Below, one piece after another: positions 7,016-16,058 of a stretch of 51,579 bases of DNA. A model generated the notes under the pieces. It had not been told where the DNA came from and ran no database searches. It saw only the letters and a program-made list of their open reading frames with translations. The first letter of the stretch is position 1, and each line of letters starts with the position of its first letter. Position numbers and translations under genes: made by a program. Source of the stretch: Paludibacteraceae bacterium (lineage in GTDB: Bacteria; Bacteroidota; Bacteroidia; Bacteroidales; Paludibacteraceae); the NCBI GenBank assembly GCA_017456885.1, contig JAFTIM010000017.1, positions 1-51,579 of the forward strand. The letters run 5' to 3'.

Positions 7016-8953
7016 ATGAGCTATTTAAAATTCGACAAAACATTACTTACCAATTTGGAACAATCTCTTACAAAAGAGACTTTGAGAACCAATAATGCAG
7101 GTGCATATTCAAGTTCGACAATAATTGATTGTAATACAAGAAAATTTCATGGCTTGTTGGTTGTACCTGTGCCTGAATTGGATAAAGACAATCATGTGTT
7201 GCTATCTTCGTTAGACGAAACGGTTATTCAACATGGAGCCGAGTTTAATTTGGGCATACACAAATATCAAGGCGATAACTATAGCCCGCGAGGACATAAA
7301 TACATCAGAGAGTTTCATGTCGATTCGGAAATAAGAACCATTTACCGTGTTGGTGGGGTTATTTTGCAGAAAGAGCGGATTTTGGTTTCCGGAGACAATC
7401 GTTTGTTGATTTGTTATACGCTGTTGGAGGCACAATCGCCTACAACTTTGCGTTTTCGTCCGTTTCTTGCATTTCGTAATGTCAATGAATTGACGCATCA
7501 AAATTCGGCATTGAATAGAAATTACGAAGAAATTGAAAATGGTATCGCTTCCTGTTTGTATGCAGGTTATCCGCATTTGAATATGCAGTTTAGCAAAAAA
7601 GTGAATTTTGTGCCTGAAGCAAACTGGTATAACGGCATTGAGTATTACAAGGAACAAGAACGCGGCTATGAGTTTAGCGAAGACCTGTATGTCCCCGGTT
7701 ATTTCGAGATGCCTATCAAAAAAGGAGAGTCGGTGGTTTTTACAGCGGGATTGAATCCCATTAGTACACGGTCGTTAAAACATCTTTTCGAATCGGAAAA
7801 AGCAAGTCGCACACCGCGAAGCAATTTTTATAATTGTTTGTTTGCCGCTGTGCGTCAGTTCTATAACAAAAAAGACGACGGCTATTATTTGTTGGCAGGT
7901 TATCCGTGGTTTAAGTTTCGTGCTCGCGATGAGTTTATAGCGCTCCCGGGTGCTACGCTTGCCATCGGCGAGGTGTCGATGTTTGAAAAAATGATGGAGG
8001 TGGGTGTTGTGGCGGTTCGCGACTTTATACAGGGCAAGCCGAAAAGCACCAAAATAAAAGAGGTCAGTTCACCTGATGTGTTGCTTTGGTTTGTTTGGGC
8101 TATCCAGCAATATTCCTTTACCACATCTATGGAAAAAGCTGCTGAAAAATACGGCGATGTGTTAAAAGAGATAATCGAATTTATTCGAGGAGGAAAGCAT
8201 GTAAATCTGTTTTTGCATACTAATGGGTTGGTATATACCGATGGTCGTCAGAAGCCGGCAACATGGATGAATGCGGTGGAGAACGGATCTCCTATTACTC
8301 CGCGAACGGGCTATGTGGTTGAAATCAACGCCTTGTGGTATAATGCGCTTCGGTTTGTGTCGGAGGTGTCAAAAACATTGAATAACGAGAATTATGCAGA
8401 TATATTGAGTTATCAGGCCGAAATTACCCGCCAGTCGTTCGTGGAAACTTTTTGGAACGGGATTTATCTTTATGATTTTGTCGATGGGAAGTATCAAGAC
8501 AGAGAAGTACGTCCGAATATGATATTTGCGGTATCATTACCATTTTCTCCGTTGGAGAAAGCACAGCAAAAATCGGTATTGGATATTGTAACCCGCGAAT
8601 TGTTGACGCCCAAGGGGTTACGAAGTTTGAGTCCGAAAAGTCCGTTTTATCGTCCCGAATATATCGGAGGACAATTGGAACGGGACAGAAATTATCATAA
8701 TGGTCCGATTTGGCCATGGACATCGGGAGCCTTTGCCGAAGCCTATCTGAAGATAAGGGGCCGAAGCGGAGTTTCTTTCTTGGAGCGAATGATGGCTGGT
8801 TTTGAGAGTGAATTGAGCGAATTGTGTATCGGCACGTTGTCGGAACTATACGATGGGAATCCTCCTTTTAAAGGTCATGGAGCTATGTCGTATGCGATGA
8901 CGGTGGCTGAGATTCTGCGTGTTCTGATGTTGTTGAAAGGTTTTGAAAACTAA
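7016..8953 (+). CDS. Amylo-alpha-1,6-glucosidase / glycogen debranching enzyme
   Basis: This 645-residue cytoplasmic protein has an N-terminal beta-sandwich domain (GDE_N type, about 15-240, with NNAGAYSSSTI and RKFHGLLV) and a C-terminal (alpha/alpha)6 domain (about 270-640; GH133-type, with VEINALWYNALRF and YHNGPIWPWTSG). It would remove alpha-1,6 branches of glycogen-like glucan. In the segment before VEINALW it reads TWMNAVENG, where I recall many relatives having TWMD; whether this Asn matters is unsure. It is first of a three-gene glucan operon. The weak TATTTTTA at 6984-6991 may be its -7 element. Confidence 0.88.
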   Translation: MSYLKFDKTLLTNLEQSLTKETLRTNNAGAYSSSTIIDCNTRKFHGLLVVPVPELDKDNHVLLSSLDETVIQHGAEFNLGIHKYQGDNYSPRGHKYIREFHVDSEIRTIYRVGGVILQKERILVSGDNRLLICYTLLEAQSPTTLRFRPFLAFRNVNELTHQNSALNRNYEEIENGIASCLYAGYPHLNMQFSKKVNFVPEANWYNGIEYYKEQERGYEFSEDLYVPGYFEMPIKKGESVVFTAGLNPISTRSLKHLFESEKASRTPRSNFYNCLFAAVRQFYNKKDDGYYLLAGYPWFKFRARDEFIALPGATLAIGEVSMFEKMMEVGVVAVRDFIQGKPKSTKIKEVSSPDVLLWFVWAIQQYSFTTSMEKAAEKYGDVLKEIIEFIRGGKHVNLFLHTNGLVYTDGRQKPATWMNAVENGSPITPRTGYVVEINALWYNALRFVSEVSKTLNNENYADILSYQAEITRQSFVETFWNGIYLYDFVDGKYQDREVRPNMIFAVSLPFSPLEKAQQKSVLDIVTRELLTPKGLRSLSPKSPFYRPEYIGGQLERDRNYHNGPIWPWTSGAFAEAYLKIRGRSGVSFLERMMAGFESELSELCIGTLSELYDGNPPFKGHGAMSYAMTVAEILRVLMLLKGFEN

Positions 8954-8961
8954 CAAAAAAC

Positions 8962-8967
8962 GGAGGT
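8962..8967 (+). promoter_or_regulatory. Shine-Dalgarno site deciding the GT start
   Basis: GGAGGT lies just before the ATG at 8970. Such a strong site is rare in this window and shows that 8970, not the in-frame TTG at 8943, is the start of the glycosyltransferase gene. Confidence 0.65.
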
Positions 8968-8969
8968 TT

Positions 8970-10232
8970 ATGAAAGCACTGATGTTAGGTTGGGAATTTC
9001 CTCCTCATATTTTAGGAGGGTTGGGTACGGCAAGTTTCGGTTTGACAAGGGGTATGTCTTTGCAGCCGGATTTGTCTATTACGTTTGTGATACCGAAAAC
9101 TTATGGCGATGAGGATCAAAGTTTTCTTAAAATAATAGGAGCTTGCAATGTCCCTATTGTTTGGAAAGATGTAAATTGGGATCATGTCAACAGCGTGATA
9201 GGGTCGCAAATGAATCCCGATGAATATTATCGTTTACGCGATAACGGCATTCGTTACGATTTTCGTAGAATATGGACCAATGAACTTGGTTGCGTGTCTT
9301 TTTCGGGACGTTATCCCGACAATTTGTTGGAAGAAATATCCAATTATGAGGCGGTGGCGAGCGTGATTGCTCATGCAACGGATTTTGATATAATCCATTC
9401 GCACGATTGGTTGACATATCCTGCCGGCATTTTTGCTAAAAATATTAGTGGGAAACCATTGGTAATACATGTACATGCTACCGATTTCGACCGAAGCCGT
9501 GGTAATGTAAATCCCGATGTATATCGCATAGAGAAAAACGGAATGGATATGGCAGACCATATTATTACCGTAAGTAATTTGACTCGTCAGACGGTGATTG
9601 AGAAATACCATCAAAATCCTGATAAGGTAACAACGGTTCATAATGCTGTGGATCCGTTGCCCGATATAGATAGTTTTGTGAAACATCCTCGAAAAGATAA
9701 GGTGGTAACGTTTTTGGGACGAATAACCATGCAAAAAGGTCCTGAATATTTTGTAGAAGTTGCAAAACGAGTCTTGTCGAAAACGAAGGATGTTCGTTTT
9801 GTGATGGCAGGCAGTGGCGATATGATGAATCAGATGATACACCTTGTGGCCAAGAACGGCATTGCCGACAGATTCCATTTTACGGGATTTCTTAAGGGAC
9901 GTCAGGTGCATGAAATGCTGGCGGAAAGCGATGTTTATATGATGCCTTCGGTGTCGGAGCCTTTTGGTATTTCTCCGTTGGAAGCAATGCAGGTGGGCGC
10001 TCCTTCTATCATATCAAAACAGTCGGGTTGTGCCGAAATTCTGACGAATGCAATAAAAACGGATTATTGGGATATTGATGCAATGGCAGATGCCATTTAT
10101 GCCATTGTAAAATACCCCGCTATGTATAAAATGCTTCGTGAGCAGGGCATTGCCGAGGTGAACAATATTAAATGGGAATACGCCGGTCAGAAGGTTCGTG
10201 ATATTTACAATCGTGTACTTGGAGTTAGTTGA
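8970..10232 (+). CDS. Glycosyltransferase, glycogen synthase-like (GT4/GT5 type)
   Basis: This 420-residue GT-B enzyme starts with GWEFPPHILGGLGTA (residues 7-21), the nucleotide-sugar loop of GT5/GT4 synthases. It ends with the EPFGISPLEAMQ acidic motif (E-x7-E) near residues 330-341. It lies between a glycogen debranching enzyme and a GH57 amylase, a grouping known from Bacteroidales, so elongation of an alpha-1,4-glucan such as glycogen from a nucleotide-glucose donor is likely. Family placement by eye is uncertain between GT4 and GT5. It follows the debranching gene by 16 bases and has its own strong ribosome site. Confidence 0.85.
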   Translation: MKALMLGWEFPPHILGGLGTASFGLTRGMSLQPDLSITFVIPKTYGDEDQSFLKIIGACNVPIVWKDVNWDHVNSVIGSQMNPDEYYRLRDNGIRYDFRRIWTNELGCVSFSGRYPDNLLEEISNYEAVASVIAHATDFDIIHSHDWLTYPAGIFAKNISGKPLVIHVHATDFDRSRGNVNPDVYRIEKNGMDMADHIITVSNLTRQTVIEKYHQNPDKVTTVHNAVDPLPDIDSFVKHPRKDKVVTFLGRITMQKGPEYFVEVAKRVLSKTKDVRFVMAGSGDMMNQMIHLVAKNGIADRFHFTGFLKGRQVHEMLAESDVYMMPSVSEPFGISPLEAMQVGAPSIISKQSGCAEILTNAIKTDYWDIDAMADAIYAIVKYPAMYKMLREQGIAEVNNIKWEYAGQKVRDIYNRVLGVS

Positions 10233-10252
10233 AAACAATAAAAAATAAAAAT

Positions 10253-11524
10253 ATGAAAACCCTTTGTTTCTATTTTAAGGTTCATCAACCTTATCGTTTA
10301 AAAAGATACCGTTTCTTTGAAATTGGTCAAGATCATTATTATTATGACGACTATGCGAATGAAAATTCGTTGCAGTATTACTCTAATATTTCTTATTTAG
10401 AGGCGAATAAAACATTGTTGGAGATGATTCGTAACTCTAACAAGAAGTTTAAGGTTAGTTTTGCAATTTCGGGTCTTGCTTTGGAACAATTTGAGTTGTA
10501 TGCCCCTGAGGTGATAGATAGCTTTAAGGAATTGGCCGATACGGGTTGTGTGGAGTTTTTGGCGATGCCGTATGCTTATTCTCTTGCATCGCTTTACAAC
10601 GACAACGAGTTCCAAGACCAAGTGCGTTTGCATTCCGACAAAATCAAAGATTTATTTGGCAAAAAGCCTCAAGTTTTCTGCGATACGGAGTTGATTTACT
10701 CCGATGAAATAGGAAATATGGTTGCCAATATGGGTTATAAAACAATGATTGTGGAAGGAGCAAAGCATATTTTAGGCTGGAAAACTCCTAATACGTTGTA
10801 CCAGTTCGGGAAGATGAAATTGCTTGTGCGCAACGGGAAACTAAGTGATGATATTAACTTCCACTTTTCTAATTGGCAATGGAACGAATATCCTTTGACG
10901 GCAGAAAAATTTATCGGTTGGATAAAAAAATCACCTGACAACGAAGATGTATTCTCTGTGTTTACGGGGTATGAGGCATTAGGAGAATACAACAGGAAAG
11001 AGAGTGGTATTTTTGAGTTTTTCAAAGCGTTACCATTTCACGCTTTAGAGCAAAATGTAACATTTGCATTGCCCTCGGAAGTGGTTGCAAAGCAAAAAGG
11101 CGTTTATTCGCAGTTGCTTTCTCCGTATCCCATGTCGTGGGCAGGCGAAGAGAAAGATACAAGTACATGGCGAGGCAACGATTTGCAAAATGAGGCGTTG
11201 AATAAACTTTATAGCTTGGCGGAGCGTGTGCGGCTTTGTTCCGATAGGCTGTTGAAGCACGATTGGCTTTGCCTGCAATCGTGTGAACATTTTCATTATA
11301 TGAGCACAAAACCATCGGGTTGCGGTACAAGTCATTACGAATCGCCTTACGATGCTTTTATGAATTATATGAATGTGTTGAGCGATTTTATGGAGCGGGT
11401 GGAAACACAGTTCCCATCGACAATAGAAAACGAGGAACTGAACTCGTTGCTTAAAACCATTAACAATCAGGAAAAAGAAATTGCTGAATTGGAGCGTAAA
11501 CTCAAGAAAAAACAGACAAAATAA
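10253..11524 (+). CDS. GH57 alpha-amylase / glucanotransferase
   Basis: This 423-residue cytoplasmic protein has GH57 family features: the first conserved motif VHQPYRL at residues 10-16 and the presumed nucleophile Glu146 in FCDTELIYSDE, within an incomplete beta-barrel-type catalytic domain. A Lys/Glu-rich tail (about 390-423) may form a coiled coil. GH57 members act as alpha-amylases, 4-alpha-glucanotransferases or branching enzymes; the sequence alone does not decide. An in-frame TTG at 10229 overlaps the previous gene, but the ATG at 10253 aligns with the family start. It is last gene of the glucan operon. Confidence 0.87.
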   Translation: MKTLCFYFKVHQPYRLKRYRFFEIGQDHYYYDDYANENSLQYYSNISYLEANKTLLEMIRNSNKKFKVSFAISGLALEQFELYAPEVIDSFKELADTGCVEFLAMPYAYSLASLYNDNEFQDQVRLHSDKIKDLFGKKPQVFCDTELIYSDEIGNMVANMGYKTMIVEGAKHILGWKTPNTLYQFGKMKLLVRNGKLSDDINFHFSNWQWNEYPLTAEKFIGWIKKSPDNEDVFSVFTGYEALGEYNRKESGIFEFFKALPFHALEQNVTFALPSEVVAKQKGVYSQLLSPYPMSWAGEEKDTSTWRGNDLQNEALNKLYSLAERVRLCSDRLLKHDWLCLQSCEHFHYMSTKPSGCGTSHYESPYDAFMNYMNVLSDFMERVETQFPSTIENEELNSLLKTINNQEKEIAELERKLKKKQTK

Positions 11525-11575
11525 TCTCTGCTGTTATTTTTCTGAAAAATCGTTAGATGGAATAATTATTTTCTT

Positions 11576-11583
11576 TACATTTG
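11576..11583 (+). promoter_or_regulatory. -7 element for repeat lipoprotein
   Basis: TACATTTG matches TAnnTTTG and precedes the ATG at 11638 by 54 bases. No convincing -33 element is visible. Confidence 0.4.
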
Positions 11584-11637
11584 TACGTTGAATTTTCAAG
11601 CATTGTTTAGGTGCATTTATTTTATAACTAATTTTTT

Positions 11638-12960
11638 ATGAAAAAATTTAATTTCTTAATGTTTTTACCATTGTTAGCAATGGTCGTGTTTTTTTCTTGT
11701 AAGGAAGAAGGCTCTGTCAAAATAGAATCTTCGATTTCGTTAGAACAAAAAGAAGTTGTTTTGAATCCGGGAGGTACCGCTACGTTAACTGCTACGCTGA
11801 TACAGGCTATTGATGGTAGCCGAGTTCGTACGGGCGATGATGCTACGCTGACTTGGACAAGCACAAATGACTCGATTGTTACGGTTTCTGATGGTGTGGT
11901 TACGGCTGTAACGGGAGGTGAAGCCGATATCATAGTGTCGACAACAAATGTGGACAATGTACTGGAGCAACGTTGCAGAGTGGTCGTTCGTGATATTTAT
12001 GTGGCAGGTGAATATGGTGATAAAACAACAAGAACGGCTTGCGTTTGGAAAAACAATAAGGTGTTTTATAATTTAGCATCGGGAACAAATGCTTTTGCAA
12101 ATGCAATGGTGGTTACCGACAATAAAGACGTATATGTTGCAGGTAATGTAAATAGTGTTGGTAAGGTTTGGAAAAATGGAGCAGAGTTATATACAGGATT
12201 GGGTACGGAGTTGAAATCTCTCGTTGTTGATGGTAGCGATGTATATGTGGCAGGTGCCGATGCTTCAGAAGCTAAAGTTTGGAAAAACGGAACAGCAGAA
12301 TTGAGCGTTGCAGGTGCCACTTTCAATGCTCTTGCCGTGAATGCTGGAACTATCTATGTAGGAGGAAAACTTGATAATAAGGCAACTATCTGGAAAGGCG
12401 ATGCCGCAACTCCATTGACAGATGCTGAAAGTGTTGTGAATGGGTTGTGCATCAATGGAGCTGATGTATATGCAGCAGGTGTTGAAGGTGTCGGTAAAGT
12501 TTGGAAGAGCAATCAAGAATTGTATGCTTTTGACAACAATACGACAGCAACCGAAGTTTTATTTGCCGATAACAAGTTATACACTTGCGGTTATCAGGGG
12601 AATTCAAGTACTAACATTAAAGCAAAACTTTGGATTGATGGTGTTCAAAAAACTGCTTCTGAATTAGATAAAGAGTATTTAGGTGAATTTGTGGTAGGAA
12701 AAAATGAAAAAAAAGCAGATTTATATACTTATACCGATTTAGGAACTGCAGGAATAGTAGAAGCCCATTCGATTTATATATCGTTAGACGATATTTATGT
12801 GGCAGGTTATTTCAATAGTTCAAATATGACGACTGCTGTTTATTGGAAAAATGGAGAACCTCAAAGTTTAGAGAAGAATAATATTTCTGAAACAATATGG
12901 AATTCCTCATTTACTCCGGGAACTAACCGAACAAGAGCTACGGCAATAGTGGTGAAATAA
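11638..12960 (+). CDS. Lipoprotein with Big_2-like domain and seven propeller-like repeats
   Basis: This is a 440-residue envelope lipoprotein with signal peptide and lipobox FFSC (Cys21). Residues about 30-117 look like a bacterial Ig-like (Big_2) domain (LNPGGTATLTATL, then LTWTSTNDSIVTVSDGVVTAVTGGEADI). From residue 119 to the end come seven units of roughly 37 residues. Each has the pattern D-[IV]-Y-V-A-G, a short variable loop, then V-W-K-N-G, a short strand and a hydrophobic strand ending near VVDG. This spacing fits four strands per unit, as in a seven-bladed beta-propeller. Unit 6 is longer and less regular. Function unknown; it stands as a single gene between its own promoter and a bidirectional terminator. 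Confidence 0.8.
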   Translation: MKKFNFLMFLPLLAMVVFFSCKEEGSVKIESSISLEQKEVVLNPGGTATLTATLIQAIDGSRVRTGDDATLTWTSTNDSIVTVSDGVVTAVTGGEADIIVSTTNVDNVLEQRCRVVVRDIYVAGEYGDKTTRTACVWKNNKVFYNLASGTNAFANAMVVTDNKDVYVAGNVNSVGKVWKNGAELYTGLGTELKSLVVDGSDVYVAGADASEAKVWKNGTAELSVAGATFNALAVNAGTIYVGGKLDNKATIWKGDAATPLTDAESVVNGLCINGADVYAAGVEGVGKVWKSNQELYAFDNNTTATEVLFADNKLYTCGYQGNSSTNIKAKLWIDGVQKTASELDKEYLGEFVVGKNEKKADLYTYTDLGTAGIVEAHSIYISLDDIYVAGYFNSSNMTTAVYWKNGEPQSLEKNNISETIWNSSFTPGTNRTRATAIVVK

Positions 12961-12978
12961 GGTATTGCTAAAACAAGA

Positions 12979-13013
12979 TAAAAAGGACAGAAACGTTTTC
13001 TGTCCTTTTTTAT
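12979..13013. terminator. Bidirectional terminator
   Basis: AAAAAGGACAGAAA and TTTCTGTCCTTTTT form a perfect 14-bp stem with loop CGT (12994-12996), flanked by A and T runs. It lies between the convergent lipoprotein and helicase genes and overlaps the helicase stop codon at 13010-13012. Confidence 0.88.
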
Positions 13014-14413
13014 TTCTCAAAATCGGAGTCGGGAAAGTTTATCAGGTAGAGTTTCCGTTTGGCTCTTGTGAAAGCGGTATAAAGCCATCGGTAATAGTCG
13101 GCACCGATGTTCTCCGCTCTGATAACGCCTTGCTCGATGAATACATTTTCCCATTGTCCACCTTGAGCTTTGTGGCAAGTAATAGCGTATGCAAATTTTA
13201 TTTGCAGTGCATTGTAATACTCGTTGTTGAATAGGGCTTTAAAGCGTTCAGTTTTGTTCGATATGTCTTGATAGTCTTCCAGAATTGTATCCTTTAAGCG
13301 TTTATTTAGTTCGTCGCTACTTGCTTGCGTGTCGCAATACAATGAATTGAGGAGTAGTTTTGCTTCAAACTCTTCATTGCTATCCTCGAAGTATAGTGTC
13401 GCTTGTGCAAAAGAGAAACCATAGAGTTGTTGGTGTTTATATATCCGTTTTATTTGGCAAATATCCCCATTGGCAATAAATCGTATTTTTTCCTGCCTGT
13501 CGTTTAAGTAGCGATTTTTAGTGATAAGAATCAGGTCGTTGTTTGCAATTTCGTTTTCAAACTGAAAGACTTGGGATCGGATGCCTCGATTGTAGATGTT
13601 GGCAGTTTTGTTCGACCGAGTGATTACAATGGTCTCTTCGGTGGAATAGTTATTGTAGCAAAACGATAATTTTTCGATTAACTCGTTGCCTGTAATCCTT
13701 TCGACGTCGGGGGTTTCTATTTTAAAAACGGGATGTCGGAAAACGTTGTTGTTGGCTATGCAAAGCCGGAGGTAAGTGGCATTCTGTAATATGCTGCTTG
13801 TCTGTTTTTGCCGAACAACGTTTTCTAATAGAAAATTCTGAACTGATAAACCGTATTTGCTTAATTCAACATCGTCTAATGCTGGGGTTCGTTGCTGGAT
13901 GATAGGCGTCAGCTGTGCATCGTCGCCTAATAACAACAAGCTGTTGGAGTTGTCCGAAAACGTGTATTCGATTAAATCGGCCAACAAATTGCCGCTTCCA
14001 AACATCTGTTCGGAGGTTGCAGTGTATATCATCGAGGCCTCATCGACGATGAATAACGTGTTTTTGTGAGGATTACCATCTAACTTGAATGTGGAGTCGG
14101 CAAGCGACTTTTGACGATAAATTTTCTTGTGAATGGAATATGCTGTTGCGCCTGAATATGCCGAAAAAACCTTTGCGGCACGTCCGGTAGGTGCCATTAA
14201 AACGAACGATTGGTGATACTTCTGCAATGTTTTTACCAAACTGCTGACAATAGATGTTTTCCCTGTGCCGGCATACCCTTTCAAAACGAATGTTTTTCTT
14301 TTGCTGTCTGCACAAACGAACGTTGACAAAAGTTGAATAAGTCGATGTTGCTCCTCCGTCAGTGAAAAGGGGAGGTTTTTGATAATTTCTTGACAAACAA
14401 AGTCCTGTAACAT
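13010..14413 (-). CDS. RecD-like ATP-dependent DNA helicase
   Basis: This 467-residue superfamily 1 helicase has Walker A GYAGTGKT at residues 46-53, motif Ia region APTGRAAK, Walker B VDEAS, motif III GDDAQLTPI, and near the C terminus the UvrD_C_2-type motif CHKAQGGQW followed by YTAFTRAK. This layout is that of RecD/RecD2-like 5'-3' helicases. No RecB or RecC genes are next to it and it lacks the long N-terminal domain of RecD2, so its repair pathway is unclear. It is transcribed divergently from the cyclophilin operon, with a -7 element at 14430-14437. Confidence 0.88.
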   Translation of the reverse strand: MLQDFVCQEIIKNLPFSLTEEQHRLIQLLSTFVCADSKRKTFVLKGYAGTGKTSIVSSLVKTLQKYHQSFVLMAPTGRAAKVFSAYSGATAYSIHKKIYRQKSLADSTFKLDGNPHKNTLFIVDEASMIYTATSEQMFGSGNLLADLIEYTFSDNSNSLLLLGDDAQLTPIIQQRTPALDDVELSKYGLSVQNFLLENVVRQKQTSSILQNATYLRLCIANNNVFRHPVFKIETPDVERITGNELIEKLSFCYNNYSTEETIVITRSNKTANIYNRGIRSQVFQFENEIANNDLILITKNRYLNDRQEKIRFIANGDICQIKRIYKHQQLYGFSFAQATLYFEDSNEEFEAKLLLNSLYCDTQASSDELNKRLKDTILEDYQDISNKTERFKALFNNEYYNALQIKFAYAITCHKAQGGQWENVFIEQGVIRAENIGADYYRWLYTAFTRAKRKLYLINFPDSDFEK

Positions 14414-14429
14414 TGTATCTAATTGAATA

Positions 14430-14437
14430 CAAAAATA
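14430..14437 (-). promoter_or_regulatory. -7 element for helicase gene
   Basis: On the minus strand this reads TATTTTTG, an exact TAnnTTTG match, 17 bases upstream of the helicase ATG at 14413. Confidence 0.45.
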
Positions 14438-14492
14438 TGAAAATCTTGCATAAAAAGCGTGTGGATAAACAAACTTCGCTTATGGGAAATAC

Positions 14493-14523
14493 TTTGTTTG
14501 TCGAAAGAAAAAAGTATTTTTGC
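14493..14523 (+). promoter_or_regulatory. Promoter of cyclophilin-ftsE operon
   Basis: TATTTTTGC at 14515-14523 matches the -7 consensus, and TTTG at 14493-14496, 18 bases upstream, fits a -33 element. The transcript would begin near 14530, so the ATG at 14544 is used rather than the TTG at 14520. Confidence 0.5.
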
Positions 14524-14543
14524 ATAAATCTTTCTTTAACGAA

Positions 14544-15371
14544 ATGAATAAGCGTATAATAAAATATTGTTTGTTAATACTCATCTTGAACCTTATGTCG
14601 GTTACCTCTGCTAAAGAAAAAACATCGAATACCTTTGTTAAAATTGAAACCAATTATGGTACGCTGAAAGTAATGCTTTATGACGAAACACCATTGCATC
14701 GCGATAATTTCATAAAGTTGGTAAATGAACATTTTTTCGACAGCGTATTGTTTCATCGTGTGATACCGAATTTTATGATACAAGCGGGCGACCCCGATTC
14801 AAAACGAGCATTGCCTGATGCGCATTTGGGTGCCGGCGGTGTGGGTTATACCATTCCTGCCGAAATTGTTTTTCCGAAGTACTATCATAAGCGGGGAGCT
14901 TTGGCAGCGGCTCGTACGGGCGATTTTGTGAATCCGAATCGTGAGTCGTCGGGTTCTCAATTCTATATTGTCGAGGGGCACTCCTATTCGGACGAAGACC
15001 TTGATGCTTTGGAACATACACTTAATAGCTCTTTACAACAGGCATTGTTCAATCGTTTGTTTTCTGAACGAAAAACACAACTTAAAGCTATGGAGTTGGA
15101 TTCGGTTGAGTACAACGCACGGTTAAGAGAGATTTATAACGAGGTCAAAAAGGAAACAACGGGGACTTCGCTGTTTCGTTATACCGACTCCCAACGCAGA
15201 GAATATAAAATGTTTGGAGGAGCACCTCATTTAGATAGTCAATATACGGTTTTTGGGGAATTGGTAGAGGGTTTTTCTGTATTGGAAGCCATATCGAAGG
15301 TGGAAACAAATGCAGATGACAGACCTTTGACCGATGTCGTGATTATTAGTATGAAAATAGTTAAGAAGTGA
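14544..15371 (+). CDS. Cyclophilin-type peptidyl-prolyl isomerase
   Basis: This 275-residue protein has an N-terminal signal sequence (about 1-23, no lipobox seen), so it is probably periplasmic. The cyclophilin core shows FHRVIPNFMIQAGDP near residues 70-84 and SSGSQFYIV near 140. It isomerises Xaa-Pro bonds during folding of exported proteins. An insertion of about 60 residues (helical, charged) sits between the core motif and the last strands, a feature of many Bacteroidota cyclophilins. Its stop TGA overlaps the ATG of ftsE by one base, so it is coupled to ftsE. Confidence 0.9.
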   Translation: MNKRIIKYCLLILILNLMSVTSAKEKTSNTFVKIETNYGTLKVMLYDETPLHRDNFIKLVNEHFFDSVLFHRVIPNFMIQAGDPDSKRALPDAHLGAGGVGYTIPAEIVFPKYYHKRGALAAARTGDFVNPNRESSGSQFYIVEGHSYSDEDLDALEHTLNSSLQQALFNRLFSERKTQLKAMELDSVEYNARLREIYNEVKKETTGTSLFRYTDSQRREYKMFGGAPHLDSQYTVFGELVEGFSVLEAISKVETNADDRPLTDVVIISMKIVKK

Positions 15372-16054
15372 TGGTTATGGAGCAAAATGTGAATTGCTTG
15401 GTCGATTATGAGAATGTGGATATTTGTCAGCAGGAGCATTTGGTGCTGAAAGATGTTGATTTCCATGTAAATAAAGGAGAATTTATATATTTGCTCGGTA
15501 AAGTGGGCAGTGGTAAGAGTTCGTTGTTGAAATCGCTGTATGCCGAGGTGCCGATTAAAAAGGGGACAGCTCGCATTTTTAATTATGATTTGCGAAAAAT
15601 AAAACGAAGAGAGATTCCCCTTTTACGTCGGAAAGTCGGAATTATTTTTCAGGATTTTCAGTTGCTTATAGACCGTACCGTACAAGAAAATTTGAGTTTT
15701 GTATTGAAAGCAACAGGCTGGAAAAATAAAAATAAGATAGAGGAGCAAATCGCTTTTGTATTACGCTGTGTAGGTATGGAAAACAAAGGCTATAAAATGC
15801 CTCATCAGTTGTCGGGAGGTGAGCAACAGCGTATTGTGATAGCTCGAGCTCTTTTAAACTCTCCCGAGTTGATAATTGCCGACGAACCTACGGGAAATTT
15901 TGATCCTGAAACGGCAAACGAAATTGTTTCGCTGCTACACGATATTTGTTCTTCGGGAACGAGTGTTATCATGGCAACTCACAACATCAATCTGATAAAT
16001 GCACATCCCGGGAAAGTGATACGTTGCGAGGGTATGGAGTTAAAAGAGTTTTGA
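15371..16054 (+). CDS. ftsE: FtsE-like cell-division ABC ATPase
   Basis: This is a 227-residue ABC ATPase with Walker A GKVGSGKS at 43-50, Q-loop FQDFQLL, signature LSGGEQQR and Walker B LIIADEPTG. Size and sequence fit FtsE, which with the membrane protein FtsX controls peptidoglycan hydrolysis at the septum through an EnvC-like or PcsB-like partner. No ftsX is present in the window. The next gene encodes a membrane-anchored degenerate LytM protein, consistent with that pathway. ATG at 15371 overlaps the previous stop by one base; GTG 15368 and ATG 15377 are alternatives. Confidence 0.85.
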   Translation: MVMEQNVNCLVDYENVDICQQEHLVLKDVDFHVNKGEFIYLLGKVGSGKSSLLKSLYAEVPIKKGTARIFNYDLRKIKRREIPLLRRKVGIIFQDFQLLIDRTVQENLSFVLKATGWKNKNKIEEQIAFVLRCVGMENKGYKMPHQLSGGEQQRIVIARALLNSPELIIADEPTGNFDPETANEIVSLLHDICSSGTSVIMATHNINLINAHPGKVIRCEGMELKEF

Positions 16055-16058
16055 TTAG

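Noticed and set aside
13010-14413. RecD subunit of a RecBCD complex
   Set aside because: No recB or recC nearby and the protein is shorter than RecD; it looks like a stand-alone RecD-like helicase.
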